Program-made: the position numbers and the translations under genes
Shown here: positions 6,493 through 11,290 of the stretch, in pieces
Position numbering within the stretch: position 1 is the stretch's first letter
Layout of the letters: each line of letters starts with the position of its first letter
Source: a gamma proteobacterium symbiont of Lucinoma myriamae
GTDB taxonomy: Bacteria; Pseudomonadota; Gammaproteobacteria; GRL18
Direction of reading: 5' to 3'
NCBI GenBank assembly: GCA_025655635.1
Contig: JAHXIM010000260.1
Coordinates: 1-11,290, forward strand
DNA: 11,290 bases
The notes under the pieces: model-generated
Told to the model about the DNA's origin: nothing
What the model saw: the letters and a program-made list of their open reading frames with translations, nothing else
Databases searched by the model: none

Positions 6493-7986
6493 ATGCCGTT
6501 AAAAATTGATGATTGGGGAATTAAAACTCAAATCAGTAAACATGAATTAATACAAATATTCTCAAAAATAGTACCAGAAGATTCATTACTTTTTGATTCT
6601 GAAGATTTAAAACCGTATGAATGTGATGGTCTTTCTGTCTATCGCCAATTACCAATGATGGTCCTCTTACCGGATACTATTGAGCAGATACAACAAATTC
6701 TTCGAGTCTGTTTCAAATATCAAATACCCGTTGTTTCACGAGGTGCCGGTACCAGTTTATCGGGGGGCGCATTACCCCTTGAAAATGGTATTGTTCTGAG
6801 TTTAGCCAAACTGAATAAAATTATTGAAATTGATACTGAGAACCTGACTGCCAGAGTACAGCCTGGTGTTAGAAATCTGGCTATTTCAGAAGCAGTCAGT
6901 GACGATGGATTGTATTATGCCCCTGATCCTTCTTCTCAGATTGCCTGCTCCATTGGCGGTAATGTGGCTGAAAATGCCGGTGGTGTGCATTGCCTTAAAT
7001 ATGGACTGACCTTGCATAATGTCCTGCAGCTTAAAGTCATTACTATAGAGGATGAGCTGCTTGAAATAGGCAGTGAGGCACTGGATAGTCCTGGATATGA
7101 CCTGTTGGCATTAATGCATGGCTCTGAAGGAATGCTGGGAGTGGTTGTGGAAGTGCTGGTTAAATTACGGGTCAAGCCAAAAGTAGTTAAAGTCTTAATG
7201 GTATCATTTGATCAGGTTAACAGCGCCGGAGAAACCGTCAGCCAAATCATTTCCAGCGGTATTATTCCAGCGGGTCTGGAATTAATGGATAAATCAGCCA
7301 TCAAGGCCGCAGAGGATTTTATTCATGCCGGATACCCTGTGGACGCTGCTGCCATTTTACTGTGTGAAATCGATGGTTCTCTTGCCGAAGTTGATGCACA
7401 AATTGAGCAATTACAAACAATTCTTAAACTGGGCGGAGCCAGTGATGTGCAAATTGCTGAGAATGAACAACAGCGTAAAACCTTCTGGGCCGGTCGCAAA
7501 GCTGCCTTTCCTGCTGTTGGTCGTTTGTCCCCGGATTACTATTGTATGGATGGCACCATCCCGCGTTTTCAATTAGGAAAAATACTGGATCGCATTCATG
7601 AATTATCGGATGAATATGGTCTGGCGGTGGTGAATGTATTCCACGCCGGCGATGGCAATCTGCATCCGCTGATTTTATATGATGCTAATAATCCGGGAGA
7701 GCTTGAAAAGACCGAAAAAATGGGAGGAGAAATTCTCTCGGTCTGTGTGAAATTAGGTGGCACGATTACCGGAGAGCATGGTGTGGGTGTCGAAAAGCTG
7801 GATCAAATGTGTATTCAATTTAATGCTGCGGAACTGCAGCAGTTTCTGGATATAAAAACTGCTTTTGATAGTAAAAATTTATTAAACCCGGGTAAGGGTA
7901 TTCCTTTGTTACATCGTTGTGCGGAGTTTGGTGCTTTGCACGTACATCATGGTCAGTTACCGCATCCTGAACTGGAGCGATTTTAA
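6493..7986 (+). CDS. glcD: Glycolate dehydrogenase FAD subunit GlcD
   Basis: This is the FAD-binding catalytic subunit of glycolate dehydrogenase (formerly glycolate oxidase), which oxidises glycolate to glyoxylate and passes electrons through the complex towards the respiratory chain. The 497 residues match the usual length of about 499. The FAD/PCMH domain shows SRGAGTSLSGGALP at 82-95 and YYAPDPSSQIACSIGGN from 141, then NAGGVHCLKYG. The C-terminal FAD-linked oxidase domain shows NVFHAGDGNLHPL, GGTITGEHGVGVEKL and LNPGKGIP. The open frame can be extended to a TTG at 6490, but AAAGGT at 6481-6486 is best spaced for the ATG at 6493. The gene heads an operon; glcE follows after three bases. 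D-lactate dehydrogenases share the fold, but the downstream glcE and glcF settle the assignment. Confidence 0.95.
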   Translation: MPLKIDDWGIKTQISKHELIQIFSKIVPEDSLLFDSEDLKPYECDGLSVYRQLPMMVLLPDTIEQIQQILRVCFKYQIPVVSRGAGTSLSGGALPLENGIVLSLAKLNKIIEIDTENLTARVQPGVRNLAISEAVSDDGLYYAPDPSSQIACSIGGNVAENAGGVHCLKYGLTLHNVLQLKVITIEDELLEIGSEALDSPGYDLLALMHGSEGMLGVVVEVLVKLRVKPKVVKVLMVSFDQVNSAGETVSQIISSGIIPAGLELMDKSAIKAAEDFIHAGYPVDAAAILLCEIDGSLAEVDAQIEQLQTILKLGGASDVQIAENEQQRKTFWAGRKAAFPAVGRLSPDYYCMDGTIPRFQLGKILDRIHELSDEYGLAVVNVFHAGDGNLHPLILYDANNPGELEKTEKMGGEILSVCVKLGGTITGEHGVGVEKLDQMCIQFNAAELQQFLDIKTAFDSKNLLNPGKGIPLLHRCAEFGALHVHHGQLPHPELERF

Positions 7987-7989
7987 ATC

Positions 7990-9132
7990 ATGAGCTCTTA
8001 TATACAAACAAGTCATATACAGAACAATGACCTAACCGATCAACTGATTAGTCAGGTACAAACGGCGTATCAAAACAGACAGGCACTAGCGATTCAGGGG
8101 AATGGAAGTAAATTATTTTTAATTCATCAGCTTCCAGGCCAGCCTGTTTCTACTGCATCTCATCAGGGAATTGTCAATTATTTACCCAGTGAATTAACCA
8201 TCACGGTTCGTAGCGGCACTTTATTATCGGATCTGAAAGAAGTGCTGGCTGAAAATGGTCAGATGTTAGCTTTTGAACCACCTCAATTCTCTGCAAATGC
8301 CACCATTGGCGGAACCATTGCTGCTGGATTATCCGGCCCTTCAAGGCCATTTACTGGTTCTGCACGGGACTTTGTGCTGGGCTGTAAAATCATTAATGGG
8401 CGAGGGGAGTTAATGCAATTTGGCGGTGAGGTGATGAAAAACGTCGCTGGTTATGATCTTTCCCGACTGGTGGCGGGTTCTTATGGTAGTTTGGGGCTTA
8501 TTCTTGAGGTGTCATTGAAACTACTGCCCTTACCACCCAGGGAACAAAGTTTCAGCTTTTCACTGCCGTTAAAGCAATTTTCTCATCAGGTTCAAGGTTT
8601 ATTGCTATCGGGCTATCCTGTTACTGCGGCCTGTTATTTAGACGGGCAGGCTTATATTCGTCTAGCGGGTTCTGAAAAAGGTGTGGCATCTTCTTATCAG
8701 GAAATAAGTCAGCTGCTCTCTCAACAAAAACTTCAGCCACAAGAAGTTAATAATTCGTTCTGGTCTGAGTTAAATGAACAACAATTGTCTTTCTTTGAAC
8801 AGACTCAGCCTCTATGGCGGTTATCACTGCCCGGAAAAGCAGAAAATTTTGAACGCTATGTCAATGCTGAAGATGAACAATTGATAGACTGGGGGGGGGC
8901 ATTGCGATGGTTCTATAGTAATCAGCCTGCTGATAAAATTCGCTCCTATGCCCAATCACTGGGGGGGCATGCACAACTTTTTCGTGGTAACGAGATGGAC
9001 AGTGATGAATTAAAAAATGTACCTAAACAGCAACCATTAACTCCGGCTATAATGAAAATTCATCAACAGGTCAAACGGGCAATGGATCCTCACCTTATCC
9101 TTAATCACGGATGTCTTTATCCTGAACTATAA
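7990..9132 (+). CDS. glcE: Glycolate dehydrogenase subunit GlcE
   Basis: This is the second FAD-binding subunit of glycolate dehydrogenase, required together with GlcD and GlcF. At 380 residues it is somewhat longer than the roughly 350 usual for GlcE. The PCMH-type FAD domain is recognisable from IQGNGSKLF near residue 35, AFEPPQFSANATIGGTIAAG near 95-114, and VMKNVAGYDLSRLVAGSYGS. The end reads ILNHGCLYPEL where the family usually has a NPGRxY-like motif, a small deviation. The start lies three bases after the glcD stop, with GGAG at 7974-7977 as a distant ribosome site, so translational coupling to glcD is likely. The gene contains runs of nine (8891-8899) and seven (8961-8967) G, both in frame as Trp-Gly-Gly and Gly-Gly codons, where slippage would inactivate it. 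Confidence 0.93.
   Translation: MSSYIQTSHIQNNDLTDQLISQVQTAYQNRQALAIQGNGSKLFLIHQLPGQPVSTASHQGIVNYLPSELTITVRSGTLLSDLKEVLAENGQMLAFEPPQFSANATIGGTIAAGLSGPSRPFTGSARDFVLGCKIINGRGELMQFGGEVMKNVAGYDLSRLVAGSYGSLGLILEVSLKLLPLPPREQSFSFSLPLKQFSHQVQGLLLSGYPVTAACYLDGQAYIRLAGSEKGVASSYQEISQLLSQQKLQPQEVNNSFWSELNEQQLSFFEQTQPLWRLSLPGKAENFERYVNAEDEQLIDWGGALRWFYSNQPADKIRSYAQSLGGHAQLFRGNEMDSDELKNVPKQQPLTPAIMKIHQQVKRAMDPHLILNHGCLYPEL
8891..8899 (+). repeat. G9 homopolymer inside glcE
   Basis: Nine consecutive G encode part of TGG-GGG-GGG-GCA (Trp-Gly-Gly-Ala) about three-quarters through glcE. A second run of seven G lies at 8961-8967. Both are in frame as given. Long G runs are typical slippage sites, and a one-base change would truncate GlcE before its C-terminal region. 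Confidence 0.7.
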
Positions 9133-9194
9133 ATACTACCGACCTTGATTGACACAACACAACAAAAGAATAAAAACAAAGATAGCAGCGTAAT

Positions 9195-10415
9195 ATGCAA
9201 ACTAATATATTAGAATCCTTTAAACAAACAAAAATGGGACAGCAGGCGGAAGAAATATTGCGCAGCTGCGTGCACTGTGGTTTTTGCAATGCCACCTGTC
9301 CAACTTATCAGTTATTAGGTGATGAACTGGATGGTCCAAGGGGACGGGTTTATTTAATTAAACAGATCCTGGAGGGTAATCAACCCAGCCTGAAATCCAA
9401 ACAACATCTGGATCGTTGTTTAAACTGTTTAAATTGTGAAACCACCTGCCCATCTGGGGTTCAATACCATCAATTACTGGAAATAGGGCAATCACTGATA
9501 ACAAATGATGTTCAATTACCCTGGCGAAAAAAGTTACTGCGCAAACTAATTTTAACGATTATGCCTTATTCTAAACGGTTTAATTTTTTCGTAACACTAG
9601 GGAACACTGTTAAAAACTTATTACCGGTTAAACTGGCAAAATTATTACCTAAAGATCATCAACAAACACTTTTTTTTAAAGCATCACATCGATCGCGAAA
9701 AATGCTTCTTCTGCAAGGCTGTGTTCATAATACTATCAGTCCGGATATTCATCAGAAAACCAGACAATTACTGGATAAACTAGGTATTGAAGTGCTTCAC
9801 GAAAAAGATCCAGCTTGTTGTGGAGCCCTCTCTCATCATTTACAAACTGAGAATCAAACGATAAGCTTTATAAAAACAAATATTGATTCCTGGTCAGACT
9901 CTATTGAACAAGGTATTGAGTCCATTATTAGTAATGCCAGCGGCTGTGGTCTAATGGTTAAAGATTACCCGCGATTAGTGGCAAAGTATTTGGGAAATGA
10001 GTCCCTTTATTATGAGAAAGCGCTAAAAGTTGCAAGCATCACCCGAGATATTAGTCAGGTTTTTAACAGCGAAGATTTATCACCTCTTAAATTAGATTCA
10101 AACTATAAAAATATAGCCTACCACCCACCCTGTAGTTTGCAGCATGGTCAACATTTGCCTGAAATTGTAGAACAAATATTGACCTCACTTGGAGCCACAC
10201 TTTCTCCTATTAAGGATAAGCATTTATGCTGTGGTTCAGCAGGTAGTTATTCACTTTTTAATACTGAGATTTCCCATCAACTAAGGGATAATAAGTTAGC
10301 AAATCTGCAGCAAAATAATACAGATGTTATTGCAACTGCCAATATTGGCTGCCTGCACCATCTGCAAACTGAAGCAGAAATTCCAGTGAAACACTGGTTA
10401 CAACTGATTCATTAG
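9195..10415 (+). CDS. glcF: Glycolate dehydrogenase iron-sulfur subunit GlcF
   Basis: This is the electron-transfer subunit of glycolate dehydrogenase. The 406 residues match the usual GlcF length of about 407. Two ferredoxin-type [4Fe-4S] motifs lie near the N-terminus: Cys25-x2-Cys28-x2-Cys31-x3-Cys35-Pro, and Cys75-x2-Cys78-x2-Cys81-x3-Cys85-Pro. Two CCG domains follow, with GCVHNT and DPACCGALSHH at about 175-215, and HPPCSLQHGQH then HLCCGSAGSYS at about 310-352. These are the hallmarks of the HdrB/GlcF type cysteine-rich subunit. No membrane segment is evident, so the complex is probably peripheral. The start is 62 bases after glcE, with only a weak ribosome site (AGCAG), but a start here keeps the usual N-terminus. 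No obvious terminator follows the stop. Confidence 0.95.
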   Translation: MQTNILESFKQTKMGQQAEEILRSCVHCGFCNATCPTYQLLGDELDGPRGRVYLIKQILEGNQPSLKSKQHLDRCLNCLNCETTCPSGVQYHQLLEIGQSLITNDVQLPWRKKLLRKLILTIMPYSKRFNFFVTLGNTVKNLLPVKLAKLLPKDHQQTLFFKASHRSRKMLLLQGCVHNTISPDIHQKTRQLLDKLGIEVLHEKDPACCGALSHHLQTENQTISFIKTNIDSWSDSIEQGIESIISNASGCGLMVKDYPRLVAKYLGNESLYYEKALKVASITRDISQVFNSEDLSPLKLDSNYKNIAYHPPCSLQHGQHLPEIVEQILTSLGATLSPIKDKHLCCGSAGSYSLFNTEISHQLRDNKLANLQQNNTDVIATANIGCLHHLQTEAEIPVKHWLQLIH

Positions 10416-10630
10416 TTTATTCCCGGTTTTATTAATTAACTTCAGGTACAGTGAATGCCAGGCGTGAATTTGTTGAAGTTCTGACTAAAGTGCAAAAATC
10501 ACTGGTAAGAGTGACCACAAATATAGCTGGAGAATAGACAGGCGATCACAAATCGTTTTCAGTACAGATATTAAGTTATTGATTTTCTCGAGTCTAGTGT
10601 AGTATATTCAAGTTTATTGTAGTGATCTCT
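10416..10630. other. Intergenic stretch with a possible short coding remnant
   Basis: There is no recognisable gene. An open frame from 10436 to 10537 (GTG at 10451) would give a charged, coding-looking peptide containing NARREFVEVLTKVQKSL, which may be the tail of a decayed gene. It has no clear ribosome binding site and no family I can name. No strong terminator for glcF is seen. Confidence 0.3.
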
Positions 10631-10685
10631 GGACTTAAAATCCTTCGGTGGCAACACCGTGCCGGTTCAAATCCAGCACGGCGCA
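10631..10685 (+). tRNA. Second 3'-half fragment of tRNA-Leu(UAA), no CCA
   Basis: GGACTTAAAATCC forms a short anticodon stem-loop (anticodon TAA). A perfect variable arm CGGTG-GCAA-CACCG follows, then a T arm (GCCGG-TTCAAAT-CCAGC, one mismatch), an acceptor strand ACGGCGC and A. TAT follows where CCA is expected. No matching 5' acceptor (GCGCCGT) or D arm lies upstream, so this is not a complete tRNA gene. From the anticodon loop to the T arm it resembles the fragment at 275-329 (7 differences in about 44 positions), but the acceptor strands differ, so the two come from different tRNA-Leu genes. Confidence 0.65.
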
Positions 10686-10704
10686 TATCCTATCGGAATT
10701 GACT

Positions 10705-10889
10705 ATGACAACCAACGTTAAAACTGAAAAAGAATTCTTTTATAGTCTCAAATCAGCGTTCACAATCAATCCCCAATGTAAAGATATAAATCTTACGGAA
10801 CAATTAAGTCTCTGCTCGAGGTACTCAACGATCTTGATGATGTTGAGTCGTATGACGAACTGAAATACGAGGAATCAGATGAAAGATAA
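10705..10889 (+). pseudogene. Small unknown gene, apparently frameshifted
   Basis: The ATG at 10705 begins MTTNVKTEKEFFYSLKSA and stays plausible to about TEQLSL (near 10812). It then turns into an unlikely sequence ending at 10863. The -1 frame from about 10809 gives LLEVLNDLDDVESYDELKYE and stops at 10889, overlapping the next start by 11 bases. The acidic, ordered look of that tail suggests one protein of about 61 residues with a one-base loss near 10808-10813. A real -1 shift or two separate short genes are alternatives. GGA upstream at 10695-10697 is a modest ribosome site. I recognise no family. It starts 20 bases after the tRNA-Leu fragment. Confidence 0.45.
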
Positions 10890-11136
10890 ATCTCGAACAT
10901 CCGTACGGGGGAGATCTCTTAAAGAAGGTCCTGTGATTTATCATCCGGAAGACTATCTGATAGATGATCACAAAATAAAAAAGAACCTCACATTGGCCGA
11001 ACTCAATCATGTGTTCAAAATGTATCTGCAGGAATGTAACTTACATTATGATGATATCTCAATTTTAGGCCAGTTTTCAGTGATTTTTAACGACCCGTTG
11101 TTTCGTACATGGCATACATTAACTAGTCAGCCCTGA
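10879..11136 (+). CDS. Small unknown protein, C-terminus entering the insertion sequence
   Basis: This 85-residue, mostly hydrophilic protein starts MKDKSRTSVRGRSLKEGPV, with a basic N-terminus and no membrane segment. GAGG about six bases before the ATG is a good ribosome site, and the start overlaps the end of the preceding small gene, so translational coupling is likely. Its last codons (TSQP and the stop, from about 11123) lie inside the inverted repeat shared with the left edge, so the original C-terminus was probably replaced when the insertion sequence arrived. I recognise no family; the two-gene overlap is compatible with a toxin-antitoxin or phage-derived pair, but nothing in the residues proves that. 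Confidence 0.5.
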   Translation: MKDKSRTSVRGRSLKEGPVIYHPEDYLIDDHKIKKNLTLAELNHVFKMYLQECNLHYDDISILGQFSVIFNDPLFRTWHTLTSQP

Positions 11137-11221
11137 AAAACATATTATCTATTTGAAATGTAAGGAATTATCCCTATTTTTGAGTGACCAGATCGACCGG
11201 AAATATTATAATAAGTGCAGA
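11123..11221 (+). repeat. Right copy of the inverted repeat, upstream end of an insertion sequence
   Basis: This matches the reverse complement of 1-99, with 10 differences by eye. Both copies begin at CTAGTCA, so CTAG may be a shared target sequence or part of the element's end. The copy carries GTGACC (11184-11189), 17 bases, and TATAAT (11207-11212), a promoter directed at the transposase start at 11247. Confidence 0.8.
11184..11212 (+). promoter_or_regulatory. Candidate transposase promoter
   Basis: GTGACC, a 17-base spacer and a perfect TATAAT would start transcription near 11219, after the left arm of the hairpin at 11187-11239. Both boxes and the spacing are kept in the left copy despite 10% divergence elsewhere, which supports function. 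Confidence 0.55.
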
Positions 11222-11239
11222 TTTTCTGGTCGATTTGGT
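11187..11239 (+). other. Strong hairpin covering the transposase translation start region
   Basis: Bases 11187-11203 pair with 11223-11239 over 17 positions, including two G-U pairs, around a 19-base loop. The right arm ends in TTGGT, next to the start codon at 11247 and covering the only Shine-Dalgarno-like bases. RNA from outside would carry both arms and hide the start; RNA from the element's own promoter (start near 11219) would carry only the right arm. Confidence 0.6.
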
Positions 11240-11246
11240 GAAAAAA

Positions 11247-11290
11247 ATGTACTCAACAGCAGGCAAAGATCAACAACTTAGCTTTTTTGG
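11247..11290 (+). CDS. N-terminal fragment of a probable transposase, cut by the window edge
   Basis: The ATG opens MYSTAGKDQQLSFFG and is still open at the window end. A start followed by QQLSFF resembles the beginnings of some DDE transposases of the IS4/IS5/IS1182 type, but 14 residues are too few to assign a family. The support is mainly contextual: it sits directly behind a repeat present in inverted orientation at the other end of the window, with a promoter and a hairpin typical of insertion sequences. Confidence 0.5.
   Translation, partial: MYSTAGKDQQLSFF

Noticed and set aside
10648..10863. 71-codon open frame as one intact gene
   Set aside because: Its first 19 codons lie over the tRNA fragment and the linker, and the last 16 look out of frame; the ATG at 10705 is the more likely start.
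1..11290. CRISPR array
   Set aside because: No regularly spaced short direct repeats were seen on either strand.

Overview
This is an AT-rich window dominated by proteobacterial-type metabolic genes. The GlcDEF glycolate dehydrogenase, a PEP-CTERM/exosortase-type acyltransferase and an SthA-type transhydrogenase together suggest an environmental gammaproteobacterium. It may be an autotroph that salvages glycolate, but that is inference, because no RuBisCO or phylogenetic marker gene lies in the window.

Layout. Bases 1-99 are an inverted copy (about 90% identical by eye, 10 mismatches) of bases 11123-11221. The right copy leads directly into the start of a probable transposase gene (11247 to the edge), so the window appears bracketed by two outward-facing copies of one insertion sequence. 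Inside each bracket lies a 3'-half fragment of a tRNA-Leu(UAA) gene (275-329 and 10631-10685, same strand). Between them come: a 651-aa ThiF-nitroreductase fusion (373-2328, minus); a divergent PEP-CTERM-associated GNAT acyltransferase (2634-3413, plus); an SthA-like pyridine nucleotide transhydrogenase whose frame is broken at an A AAA AAG heptamer (3624-5008, plus); a convergent alanine/serine-glyoxylate aminotransferase (5160-6338, minus); and, divergent from it, the operon glcD-glcE-glcF (6493-10415, plus). After the second tRNA fragment come two small overlapping unknown genes (10705-10889, frameshifted; 10879-11136, running into the insertion sequence).

How the genes fit together. GlcDEF oxidises glycolate to glyoxylate, and the neighbouring PLP aminotransferase can convert glyoxylate to glycine, so 5160-10415 reads as a photorespiration-like C2 salvage module. 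It has overlapping divergent promoter candidates and a small inverted repeat upstream of glcD. The ThiF-nitroreductase fusion and the acyltransferase share a 305-base divergent intergenic region and may belong to a second, uncharacterised pathway.

The most notable points are the dnaX-like slippery heptamer exactly where sthA changes frame, the hairpin over the transposase start with a promoter in its loop, the two different tRNA-Leu fragments, and the ThiF-nitroreductase/acyltransferase pair. No CRISPR array, rRNA, complete tRNA or replication origin was seen.
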